Assembly: GCF_000374305.1 (NCBI RefSeq)
Contig: NZ_KB894104.1
Span: 84,695-148,694 of the forward strand
Direction: 5' to 3'
Source: Actinomadura flavalba DSM 45200
GTDB lineage: Bacteria > Actinomycetota > Actinomycetes > Streptosporangiales > Streptosporangiaceae
Length of the DNA stretch: 64,000 nt
Of this stretch, positions 1 through 8,259 are shown piece by piece. A program made the position numbers and the translations under genes. Position 1 is the first letter of the stretch; each line of letters begins with the position of its first letter. The notes beneath the pieces were generated by a model, which was not told where the DNA came from, did not search any database, and saw nothing but the letters and a program-made list of their open reading frames with translations.

Positions 1-2730
1 GAGGGCGGCGACGAACGCGGCGAGGGCGTCGGGGCCGCCCGCGCGGACGCGGGCGGCGACGGCGCGCAGGTGCGGGTTGGGGATGGCTTCGGCGGTGGGG
101 ACGCCGCCGCCGGGGGCGGGCCGCCAGCGGGCGAGCGCGGGGGCGTCCGGGTCGGGGACGGCGGTGAGCAGGCCGAGCGGGGTGCCGTCGTCGGCGTGGA
201 AGGCGAGGCCGTCGTCCAGGTCGTCGGGGACGACCCAGCCGCAGACGGGCGAGGTGACGGGGACGTCGTTCATCTCCCGTTCGCCGTGGTCGGAGTCGAG
301 CCAGCGGAACGTGAGCCGGGACGGCTGCGCCAGCCGGGGCGGCATGGCGGCCCAGCCGGGGCGGCCCTCGACGCGGGTGCGGGCGGTGGTGGCGACGTCG
401 GAGGCGTCCAGGTCGCAGGCGACGCCGAAGTTGTCCACGATCCGCAGCCGGGTGAGCCGCATCGCACCCGCCCGCACCGGGTGGAAGCCGGAGAGGGGGT
501 CGGGGGCGTGCCGGGTGTCGTCTCCGGTGGCGCGGGCGACGTCGCGGGCGAAGTCGCGGTAGTCGGGGAAGGCGTGCGGGTCCTGCACGGGGAGCTGGCG
601 GACGAGGCGGCGCATGACCAGCGCGTCGTTGAACCCGCCGAGCACTTGGGCGAGGGTGGCGTTCTCGTGCTCGGCCAGGTGCCGGTAGAGGGCGACGAGC
701 GTCCGCAGCCGGGCGTCGGCGCCGTGCTCGGCGTACCAGGTGAGCAGCGCGTCGGGGTCCTTCTGGACGTCGGCGGGGTCGAGGGCGGTGCCGGTCGCCT
801 TCGTGTACTCGGGCGGCAGCGCGCCCGCCAGGTAGCGCAGGACGCGCGCGGCCAGCACCGGGCCGGCGCTCTGCGACAGGACGGTGGTGCCGGTGTAGAC
901 GCTGGCCGGGCGCGTCGGCGCCTCGTAGCCGGGGCGGGCGCGCAGGTCGGCGGCACCGGGCGGCAGCTCGTAGGCGTCGGTGACGAACGTGGGCGCGTAG
1001 GCGGCGTCGTCGTTGTCGCCGGGCCCGCCGAGGGCCAGGAACTCGGCCTCCCAGTGCAGCAGGACGGGGTGCCACGGGTTGTGCGCCCACACGTCCGGGG
1101 CGGGCGCTCCCGCCGTGACGGCGGTGCCGAGCGCCGCGGGGTCGCGGGGGTCGGCGGCGGTGACGACGCGGCAGGGCAGCAGCCCGTCCGGCCGCCCGGC
1201 GCCGTCGCGGCCGTGCCGGTCGGACGGGGTGGCCGGGTCGCCGGTGAGCAGGACGACCGGTTCGGCGGGCAGGTGGAACACCGGCGCCGGGACGGGCTGC
1301 ACGACGAACGCGGCCCCGGCGGGCGCGGCGGCGTCCCGGTCGAACGCGGCGAGGGCGCTGTCGAGCGCGGCGCGGGCGGCGGTGACGGCGTCGTCCAGGC
1401 CGCGCAGCAGCCCGGCGCGGTCGTCGAGGTGGTCGATCTGCCATTCCAGGTAGGCGCGGACCTCGTCGGGATCGGGGTAGCTCTCGCGCAGCCCGGCGCC
1501 CGGGTGGGCGCTCTGCTGGTAGCGGTGCCAGTCGGCGAACAGCCGCTCGCGCAGGCTGACCGACTCCTCCCCGGCACGGTCCAGGGCCTCCTGGGCGACG
1601 TTGAGGCGGTTGAGCAGGTCACCGATCGAGCGGGGCAGCGTGAGGGCTTCGCGGAGCTGCCGGGTGGCGGGGTCGGCGCCGGGGCGGTCCTCGCGGCGGA
1701 TCGTCCACGCCTGCCCGGACGGGACCGGGCGGAACCCGTCGGCGTGCCGTTCGGCGGCCAGGCGCACGGCGGCGTCGAGCGGCCTGGTCTCCAGCTCGTC
1801 GGCGTGCGCGAGGGCTTCCAGGAGGTTCTCGGCCTCGTCGGGTGAGACGCCGGGCAGGACCGCGCCGAGGTGCGCGGCCAGGGCCTCGGTCGCGGTGGCG
1901 CCGACGAAGACGCCCGCGTCGTCGGGGCGCAGCAGCGGGCTGACGGTGCGACCGTCGGGGCGGAACACGAGCGCGGCGTGGCAGACGGCCGAGCCGGGGC
2001 GGGCGCTGCCGTCCGGGACGCCCCAGCCCCGGCCGTCGGCGAGGGCGGCGCGCCAGCCGTCGCCGGTGGCGAGGCGGGCGAGGGCGTCGCGGTCGGGGTC
2101 GGTGAACCAGCCGACGATGTCGTAGCGGGTGCCGCTGGGCGGGCGCGCGGTGGCGTGGTCGGGGTCGTGCAGGCCGAAGACGCTGTGGCAGCCGGGGTAG
2201 AACGCGGCGAAGGCGGGGTCGCCGTGGCCGATGGCGGTGAGCGGGGCGAGCCGGTCGCCGGGGGCGTCGCGGCGCCACTGTTCCAGCGGCACGGCGCGGC
2301 CGAGCCTGCGGTAGGGGACGTCGCCGGGCACGGGGAACGCGACGCCGGTCGCGGCGGCGTCGCCGGGCGCGGCCAGGAAGTCGCTCTCCACGACCCAGGA
2401 ACGTTCCGATCTGCCGTCCCGGCTGCGCGTCACGAGCCACCGGTCCGGCACGGCGGGGACGTCGGTGGCGCCGTCGCGCTGCGTCAGCCGGGTGAGCGCG
2501 TCGGGCAGCGACCAGTGCAGGTGGACGCCGGGCCGCAGCAGGAAGTCCTGGTCGGTGAACGCGTCCGGCAGGACCTGGTCGCTGAGGTAGGGCACGCCCG
2601 GCCGGACGTCGCGCCCGGTGACGGGGTCCACGTACGGGAGGCGGCTGAAGTCGACCGGCTCCACCACCCCGACCGCCGTGTCGAGGTGCAGCGCCGCCAG
2701 CCGTACCGGCACCACGAGTACTTCGGCCAT
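1..2730 (-). CDS. Very large uncharacterised protein, C-terminus beyond window edge
   Basis: An uninterrupted reading frame of 910 codons runs from an ATG at 2730 leftward off the window, so the C-terminus is missing. An AGGGAG ribosome site lies about 7 bases before the ATG. I do not recognise the family. The N-terminus reads MAEVLVVPVRLAALHLD, followed near residue 70 by RPGVHLHWSLPDALTRL, a motif I associate only with other unannotated actinobacterial proteins. Residues about 370-470 are helical and charged and could form a coiled coil; the rest is rich in Asp, Pro, Arg and Trp with no transmembrane segment or signal peptide, which suggests a large cytoplasmic or structural protein. All other frames here are shadows. 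Confident it is a gene, no confidence in function. Confidence 0.8.
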   Translation of the reverse strand, partial: MAEVLVVPVRLAALHLDTAVGVVEPVDFSRLPYVDPVTGRDVRPGVPYLSDQVLPDAFTDQDFLLRPGVHLHWSLPDALTRLTQRDGATDVPAVPDRWLVTRSRDGRSERSWVVESDFLAAPGDAAATGVAFPVPGDVPYRRLGRAVPLEQWRRDAPGDRLAPLTAIGHGDPAFAAFYPGCHSVFGLHDPDHATARPPSGTRYDIVGWFTDPDRDALARLATGDGWRAALADGRGWGVPDGSARPGSAVCHAALVFRPDGRTVSPLLRPDDAGVFVGATATEALAAHLGAVLPGVSPDEAENLLEALAHADELETRPLDAAVRLAAERHADGFRPVPSGQAWTIRREDRPGADPATRQLREALTLPRSIGDLLNRLNVAQEALDRAGEESVSLRERLFADWHRYQQSAHPGAGLRESYPDPDEVRAYLEWQIDHLDDRAGLLRGLDDAVTAARAALDSALAAFDRDAAAPAGAAFVVQPVPAPVFHLPAEPVVLLTGDPATPSDRHGRDGAGRPDGLLPCRVVTAADPRDPAALGTAVTAGAPAPDVWAHNPWHPVLLHWEAEFLALGGPGDNDDAAYAPTFVTDAYELPPGAADLRARPGYEAPTRPASVYTGTTVLSQSAGPVLAARVLRYLAGALPPEYTKATGTALDPADVQKDPDALLTWYAEHGADARLRTLVALYRHLAEHENATLAQVLGGFNDALVMRRLVRQLPVQDPHAFPDYRDFARDVARATGDDTRHAPDPLSGFHPVRAGAMRLTRLRIVDNFGVACDLDASDVATTARTRVEGRPGWAAMPPRLAQPSRLTFRWLDSDHGEREMNDVPVTSPVCGWVVPDDLDDGLAFHADDGTPLGLLTAVPDPDAPALARWRPAPGGGVPTAEAIPNPHLRAVAARVRAGGPDALAAFVAAL

Positions 2731-3051
2731 CCGCGCTCCCTGCATCCGACCCGTCCGGCGCCGCAGATTACCGACGCGCGAAATATGTCGGATAGGCCGC
2801 GCAGAGGGCCGTTAGCACGGCCGGTGACTTCCTGCCCTCCCACCGAAGACTCATTTACCTATCCACCGAGCACTTCCGCCGCACACCCCGCTGACCTGCG
2901 AGAATCTGGACCGGTCGCCGCGCGGCGACCGTCCGGCCCGCCACCGCCGGAACGCCACGCGGCCAGGTGTGGACGCGAAAGGAGAACGCCCCCCGCCGCG
3001 TTTCCCCCGCCTTACTTCTCCCTTTACGCGAGGCAGGTCAGACCGAAACCG
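2731..3051. other. Intergenic region with probable promoter of the large unknown gene
   Basis: About 320 bases without a credible gene. The part nearest the unknown gene is unusually A/T-containing (around 2765-2795) and holds a possible -10 (TAATCT on the minus strand, plus-strand positions 2765-2770), with a loose CCGAC/GTCGG inverted repeat around it. Nothing else is recognisable between there and the end of the ligase gene. Confidence 0.4.
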
Positions 3052-5160
3052 TCAGAGGTAGGCCGCGACGCGGGCGGCGAACTCTTCCGGGGTGACGATC
3101 TCGACGTCGAGGGACTCGGCCTTGGTGCGCTTGGAACCCGCTTTCTCACCCGCGACGAGCAGGGAGGTGCGGGCGGAGACCGAGGACGCGGCGCGGCCTC
3201 CCGCGCGTTCGACCAGTTCGTTGACCTCGTTGCGGGTGAGGGCCGCTAGAGGGCCCGTCATGGAGCCGGTGACGACGACGGACAGGCCCGCCAGCGGCAG
3301 GTCGGCGTCCGCTTCGGCGGGGGTCGCCTCGCCCGGTTCGGCGGCGGCTTCGGCGGCCTCGGCCTCGGCGGCCAGGCGGGCGGAGCGCGGGACGGTGCCC
3401 GGTTCGGTCATCGTCAGCCCCGCGGCGGCGAGCCTGCCGATGAGGGCGTCCAGGTCGGCGATCTCGGCGGTGAGGAGCGCGGCGCGCTCGGGGCCGACGC
3501 CCTCGACCTCCTGGAACGCGTCGGCGTCGGCGGCGCGGATCTCGTCCATGGTGCCGAAGTGGCGGGCGATGCGGCGGGACATGGACCGCCCGGTGCCCCG
3601 GATGCCGAGCGCGCAGAAGACCTTGTTCAGCGGCTTGCGGCGTGCGGCGTCGAAGGCGGCGAGAAGGTTGTCGGTGCTGGTCTCGCCCATGCGGTCGAGG
3701 GTGAGCAGGTCGTCGCGGGTGAGGGTGAACAGGTCGGCGAAGTCGGTGATGAGCCCGGCCGCGACGAGCTGGTCGATGATCTTCTCACCGAGGCCCTCGA
3801 TGTCGAGCTGGTCGCGGCCGACCGCGTATCGGACGGACGCGACCGCGTGGCACCCGCGCCCGCGCACGCACCGCCACCGCTGCTGGGAGTCGTCGATGGC
3901 GTCGCCGCAGCGCGGGCAGCACTCCGGCGCGGGAATGGGCTGCTCGTCGCCGGTGCGCAGGTGCACGACGGGCGCCTCCACGCGCGGGATCACGTCGCCG
4001 GCCTTGTACACGGTGACGTGGTCGCCGACGCGCAGGTCGCGGCGGGCGATGTCGGCGGCGTTGTGCAGCGTGGCGTAGGTGATGACCGAGCCGTCGACCT
4101 CGACGGGCTCCAGCACGGCGCGCGGCGCGATGACGCCGGTGCGCCCGACGTTCCACTCCACCCCGACCAGCTTGGTGATCTTCTCGGTGGCGGGGAGCTT
4201 GTAGGCGACGGCCCAGCGCGGCGCGCGCGAGGACAGCCCGGCGTCGCGCTGGTCGGCGGAGTGGTCGGCCTTGACGACGATGCCGTCGATGCCGAACGCC
4301 AGCTCGGCGCGCAGCGCGGCGATCGCGTCGACGCGGGCCTGGATCTCCCGCACCGACGCGCAGGTGGTGCCCGCGACGGGCGTGGAGTCGGTGGTGGCGG
4401 CGCCGAGCGCGGCGACCCACGTCATGATCTCGCTGTGCGGGAGGTCGTGCGCGGGCAGCGCCTCGCCCAGCGGCAGCGCACCGTAGGCGAAGAACGTCAT
4501 CTCGACCGCGTACGTGCGCTCGCGCGTGCGCAGCGACCCGGCCGCCGCGCTGCGCGGGTTGGCGAACGGGGTGCCGCCCGCCTCGGTGCGCGCGGTGGTG
4601 GCCGCCTCGAACTGCGCGTGCGTCATCAGCACCTCGCCGCGCAGCTCGACCGTGACGGGTTCGGTGAGCCGGTCGGGCAGGCCGCGCACGAGCCCGATGG
4701 CGTGCGAGACGTCCTCACCGGCGGTGCCGTCGCCGCGCGTGACGAGCTGGACGAGCCGCCCGCCCCGGTACCGCGCGGAGATCGCCAGCCCGTCGAGCTT
4801 GGGTTCGACGCTCCACCGCGCGACCGGCCGCCCGATCCGCCGTTCCAGGCCCGCCGCCCACGACACCAGGTCGTCGGGCGAGAACACGTTGTCGAGCGAG
4901 AGCATCGGCACCGTGTGCGGGACGTCCCCGACGACCGCTCCCCCGGCCACCTTCCCGACCGGCGACTCGGCCAGCACGTGCCCGGGGTGCGCCTCCTCGT
5001 AGGCGGCGATGCCCCGGACGAGCCGGTCGAAGGCGTCGTCGTCGAGGGTGGAGTCGCCCGCGCCGTAGTAGGCGGCGGACGCGGCGACGGCGGTCTGGAC
5101 GGCGGCGGCGTACGCGGCCTGGTCGGCGATCTCGGCCGCGGCGGCGGGTGTCTCGGTCAT
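3052..5160 (-). CDS. ligA: NAD-dependent DNA ligase, LigA family
   Basis: Joins nicks in duplex DNA using NAD+. The predicted 702-residue protein shows the adenylation core with the AMP-accepting lysine in SVEPKLDGLAIS (KLDG), the oligonucleotide-binding part with NVGRTGVIAP and KAGDVIPRVE, a four-cysteine zinc finger (CPRC ... C ... C), helix-hairpin-helix repeats (IRGTGRSM, VEGVGPERAALL) and a C-terminal BRCT domain (LAGLSVVVTGSM). Start at 5160 is chosen over an upstream in-frame codon because AATGGAGCC precedes it. The sequence departs from the usual actinobacterial LigA in the Zn finger and core, and the C-terminal linker is Ala/Glu-rich, so this may be a second, accessory ligase rather than the essential copy. 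That last point is inference. Confidence 0.93.
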   Translation of the reverse strand: MTETPAAAAEIADQAAYAAAVQTAVAASAAYYGAGDSTLDDDAFDRLVRGIAAYEEAHPGHVLAESPVGKVAGGAVVGDVPHTVPMLSLDNVFSPDDLVSWAAGLERRIGRPVARWSVEPKLDGLAISARYRGGRLVQLVTRGDGTAGEDVSHAIGLVRGLPDRLTEPVTVELRGEVLMTHAQFEAATTARTEAGGTPFANPRSAAAGSLRTRERTYAVEMTFFAYGALPLGEALPAHDLPHSEIMTWVAALGAATTDSTPVAGTTCASVREIQARVDAIAALRAELAFGIDGIVVKADHSADQRDAGLSSRAPRWAVAYKLPATEKITKLVGVEWNVGRTGVIAPRAVLEPVEVDGSVITYATLHNAADIARRDLRVGDHVTVYKAGDVIPRVEAPVVHLRTGDEQPIPAPECCPRCGDAIDDSQQRWRCVRGRGCHAVASVRYAVGRDQLDIEGLGEKIIDQLVAAGLITDFADLFTLTRDDLLTLDRMGETSTDNLLAAFDAARRKPLNKVFCALGIRGTGRSMSRRIARHFGTMDEIRAADADAFQEVEGVGPERAALLTAEIADLDALIGRLAAAGLTMTEPGTVPRSARLAAEAEAAEAAAEPGEATPAEADADLPLAGLSVVVTGSMTGPLAALTRNEVNELVERAGGRAASSVSARTSLLVAGEKAGSKRTKAESLDVEIVTPEEFAARVAAYL

Positions 5161-5266
5161 GGCTCCATTCTCGCGCGAACCTCTGACATTCCCGCGCTCC
5201 GATGACCGGCCGGAAACCGTCCCATCACCGGCTTCGCACCTGACCCGCGCCATGACGGACGCCAGG

Positions 5267-6439
5267 TCACGGCACCAGTTCCTCGATGAGGTCGGCCGCG
5301 CGCCGGGTGCCGCCCTCCGCGCGCGTCTCCTCCCGGAGCGCGGCGAGCCGGGCGGCGACGGCCGGGTCGGCGGTGAGGTCGGTGAGCGCGGCGCGCAGCT
5401 CGTCCGGCGTGGCCGTCGCGGAGTCGAGCCGCCGCGCGACGCCCAGTTCCACGAGCCGGTCGGCGTTCATGAACTGGTCGACGGCCTGCGGCACCGCGAT
5501 CATCGGGACGCCCGAGACCAGCCCCTCGTTGCAGCCGCCGCTGCCCGCGTGCGTGACGAACGCGTCGGCCTGGCGCAGGATGTCGCGCTGCGGCACCCAG
5601 CGGTGCACCTCGACGTTCGCCGGGATCGGCCCGAGCGCGGCCTCGTCCACGCGGCCGCCGATCTGGAGGACGACGTGCCATCCGGGCAGGTCGCCGTAGG
5701 CGGCCAGGCAGGCGCGGTAGAAGTCGGGCACGTCGGTGTAGGACGAACCGAGCGAGACGAGCAGGACGTTCCCGGCGTCGGCGGGCCGCGTCCACGTCTC
5801 GGTCTCGCGCACGGGCAGGCACGGCCCGACGAACGTGAACCGCCCGGTGTCGACGCGGTCGGCGTTGGGCTGCATGGCGCGCGGGATGAGGACCAGGCCC
5901 CGGTCGGGCAGGCCGCCGAACTCCAGGAAGTCGTCCATGACGATGCCGTTGTCGGCCAGCCAGCCGGTGAACTTGGCCTGGAACGCGTGGCCCTGCGGCG
6001 TCTCGTGCATGTCCTTGAGCGCGTCGGCCATGTCGTCGGCGTAGCCGTCCCAGGCGACGGCCGACGGGGAGAGCTGCACGGACGGCACGCCGAGGTTCAG
6101 CGCGAGGGCGCGGGCGGCGTAGCCGGTGATGTCGTAGAGGAAGACGTCGGGGCGGTCGTTCGCGTACAGCTCGCGCAGGCGCGGCAGCATCGCGATCGCG
6201 TCGGTGAGGAAGACGTCCATCGCGCCCACCGCGTCGTCGGGCCACTCCTCCTTGCCGAGGATCGTGGAGGGGACGGGGAGCGGTTCGGCGCCGGTGGCGG
6301 CGATGCGCTCGGCGTAGGCGGGGTCGTTGGCGTACGTCACCCGGTGTCCGCGCGCCGCCAGCTCGCGCACGACCTCCAGACCGGGGTTGACGTGCCCGGG
6401 GAACGGCGTGCTGACCATGGCGATGTGGGAGCGAGTCAT
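5267..6439 (-). CDS. Macrolide-type (MGT family) GT1 glycosyltransferase
   Basis: Predicted to transfer a sugar from a UDP-sugar to a small lipophilic acceptor; MGT enzymes often inactivate macrolides or glycosylate secondary metabolites. The 390-residue protein starts MTRSHIAMVSTPFPGHVNPGLE, the typical acceptor-side start of GT-B enzymes, and carries the GT1 donor signature near the C-terminus (RWVPQRDIL, THAGSGGCNEGL, PMIAVPQAVDQ). The ATG at 6439 is preferred over the one at 6475 because the longer version would translate a perfect palindrome at 6452-6472 that looks like an operator. Convergent to nothing; it follows the ligase gene on the same strand with a 106-base gap. Substrate unknown. 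Confidence 0.88.
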   Translation of the reverse strand: MTRSHIAMVSTPFPGHVNPGLEVVRELAARGHRVTYANDPAYAERIAATGAEPLPVPSTILGKEEWPDDAVGAMDVFLTDAIAMLPRLRELYANDRPDVFLYDITGYAARALALNLGVPSVQLSPSAVAWDGYADDMADALKDMHETPQGHAFQAKFTGWLADNGIVMDDFLEFGGLPDRGLVLIPRAMQPNADRVDTGRFTFVGPCLPVRETETWTRPADAGNVLLVSLGSSYTDVPDFYRACLAAYGDLPGWHVVLQIGGRVDEAALGPIPANVEVHRWVPQRDILRQADAFVTHAGSGGCNEGLVSGVPMIAVPQAVDQFMNADRLVELGVARRLDSATATPDELRAALTDLTADPAVAARLAALREETRAEGGTRRAADLIEELVP

Positions 6440-6451
6440 GCGGCCCACCAT

Positions 6452-6472
6452 AACGAGACGATCCGTCTCGTT
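6452..6472. promoter_or_regulatory. Perfect palindrome, TetR-type operator before the glycosyltransferase
   Basis: Two 9-base arms, AACGAGACG and CGTCTCGTT, flank a 3-base centre (ATC). The element lies 13-33 bases before the glycosyltransferase start and about 100 bases before the nuclease gene on the other strand. Arm length and composition match operators of TetR-family repressors. No TetR gene is in the window, so the regulator would act from elsewhere. Confidence 0.7.
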
Positions 6473-6573
6473 CAACTCATTTTCGCGGGCATCGCTCCTC
6501 GACCGTTACATGTTGGTGGAGACTTCGCCAACGCGACACCCCCGGGCACTCGGTGCGGCTTACCCTCCTGATC

Positions 6574-8259
6574 ATGCAGCTCAGAGCCGTAGTGATCGCC
6601 GGGGCGCTGGCGGCGGGTCTCGCCGCCGGAGCCGTCCCCGCCCAGGCGGCCCCCGCCGCGTGCGGCGACCCCGTCACGCACCAGATCGCCGACGTCCAGG
6701 GCGCCGGCGCCGCGACGCCGCTCGCCGGGCAGACCGTCCGCGTCGAGGGCGTCGTCACCGGCGACTTCCAGAACGCCGACCAGCTCAAGGGTTTCTTCGT
6801 CCAGGACCCGACCCCCGACCGCGACCCCGCCACCTCCGACGGGATCTTCGTCTACGGCACGCAGCCGGTCGCCCCCGGCGACCGCGTCCGCGTCACCGGC
6901 CGCGTGTCGGAGTACAGCGGCGCCACGCAGATCACGCCGACCGCCGTCGACGCGTGCGGGCGGGGCTCGATCCGGCCCGCGCCCGTCCGCCTGCCGCTGC
7001 CGCCCGGCGTGACGCTGGAGCGGTACGAGGGCGTCCTGACCACGTTCCTCCAGCCGCTCACCGCCACCGAGACCTACCAGCTCGGCCGCTACGGCGAAGT
7101 GACGCTCGCGGCGGGCGGACGGCTCTACCAGCCGACCGACGGCCGGCCGGGCGTGACGCAGGCCGCCAACAACGCGCGCCGGCTGCTGCTCGACGACGGC
7201 TCCACCGTGCAGAACCCCGCGTCCGTGCCGTTCACCGCGCCGCGCGCGGTGCGGATCGGGGACGTGACCGCCGGGGTCACCGGCGTCGTCAGCGAGGCGT
7301 TCGGCCTGCACCGGCTCCAGCCGACCCGCAAGGTCACGTTCGCCCCGCTGAACGCGCGTCCGGCCCGGCCCGCCGCCGTGCGCGGCAACGTGAAGGTCGC
7401 GAGCTTCAACACGCTCAACTGGTTCACGACGCTGCGCTCGCGCGGCGCGACGACCGAGGCCGAGCGCGACCGGCAGCTCGCCAAGCTCGTCGCGGCCCTG
7501 CGCGGGCTGGACGCCGACGTCGTCGGCCTCATGGAGGTCGAGAACAACGGCGACACGGCGATCGGCGCGCTGGTGGAGGCGCTGAACGCGGCGGTCGGCG
7601 CGGGCACGTACGCGTGGGTGCGGCACCCGTATCCGGGTGACGACCAGATCCACGTCGCGGCGATCTACAAGACCGCGAAGGTGCGCCCGCAGGGCGACGC
7701 GATCTCGTCGGACGACCCGGTGTACGACCGTCCGCCGCTGGTGCAGACGTTCGCGCCCGTCGCGGGCGGGACGCCGTTCACGCTGCTGGTCAACCACCTG
7801 AAGTCCAAGGGCTGCACGGACGCCACCGGCGGCGACGCCGACCAGGGCGACGGGCAGGGCTGCTACAACGCGCGCCGCGTCGCGCAGGCCACGGCGCTGC
7901 GCGACCTCGCGGCGTCGGTCCCGAACCCGCTGGTCCTCGGTGACCTCAACGCCTACGCCGCCGAGGACCCGGTGAAGATCCTCAAGGCGGCCGGGTTCGT
8001 CTCGCAGACCGAGCGGTACGTCCGTCCGGCCGACCGGTACAGCTACGTCTTCGACGGGCAGTCCGGCGAACTCGACCACGTCCTGGCGGGCGGCGGCCTC
8101 ACCCGGAAGGTCTCCGGCGCGACGATCTGGCACATCAACGCCGACGAACCGCTGATCCTCGACTACAACACCGAGTACAACCCGCCGGGCCTCTACCGCC
8201 CCGACGCCTACCGCTCGTCCGACCACGACCCGGTCCTGGTGGGACTCGACCTGCGCTGA
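6574..8259 (+). CDS. Secreted endonuclease/exonuclease/phosphatase-family nuclease (ExeM/NucH-like)
   Basis: Predicted extracellular metal-dependent nuclease. The protein (561 residues) has a Sec signal peptide (MQLRAVVIAGALAAGLAAGAVPAQA), an N-terminal OB-like domain (residues about 30-230, EGVVTGDFQ, GFFVQDPTPD) and a C-terminal EEP catalytic domain from about residue 270: KVASFNTLNWF, metal ligand in LMEVENNGD, VNHLKSKG, LGDLNAY and the terminal SSDHDPVLV. This order is that of the ExeM/NucH family. A TACCCT hexamer ends 7 bases before the ATG, which suggests a leaderless transcript. The final 52 bases overlap the convergent regulator gene. Confidence 0.9.
   Translation: MQLRAVVIAGALAAGLAAGAVPAQAAPAACGDPVTHQIADVQGAGAATPLAGQTVRVEGVVTGDFQNADQLKGFFVQDPTPDRDPATSDGIFVYGTQPVAPGDRVRVTGRVSEYSGATQITPTAVDACGRGSIRPAPVRLPLPPGVTLERYEGVLTTFLQPLTATETYQLGRYGEVTLAAGGRLYQPTDGRPGVTQAANNARRLLLDDGSTVQNPASVPFTAPRAVRIGDVTAGVTGVVSEAFGLHRLQPTRKVTFAPLNARPARPAAVRGNVKVASFNTLNWFTTLRSRGATTEAERDRQLAKLVAALRGLDADVVGLMEVENNGDTAIGALVEALNAAVGAGTYAWVRHPYPGDDQIHVAAIYKTAKVRPQGDAISSDDPVYDRPPLVQTFAPVAGGTPFTLLVNHLKSKGCTDATGGDADQGDGQGCYNARRVAQATALRDLAASVPNPLVLGDLNAYAAEDPVKILKAAGFVSQTERYVRPADRYSYVFDGQSGELDHVLAGGGLTRKVSGATIWHINADEPLILDYNTEYNPPGLYRPDAYRSSDHDPVLVGLDLR

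Noticed and set aside
70..1845. Long plus-strand frame antisense to the left-edge gene
   Set aside because: Gly/Val/Arg-rich translation typical of an antisense shadow in high-GC DNA; the minus-strand frame with ribosome site is far more protein-like.
3559..5205. 548-codon plus-strand frame
   Set aside because: Complete antisense of the ligase gene, whose motifs are unambiguous.
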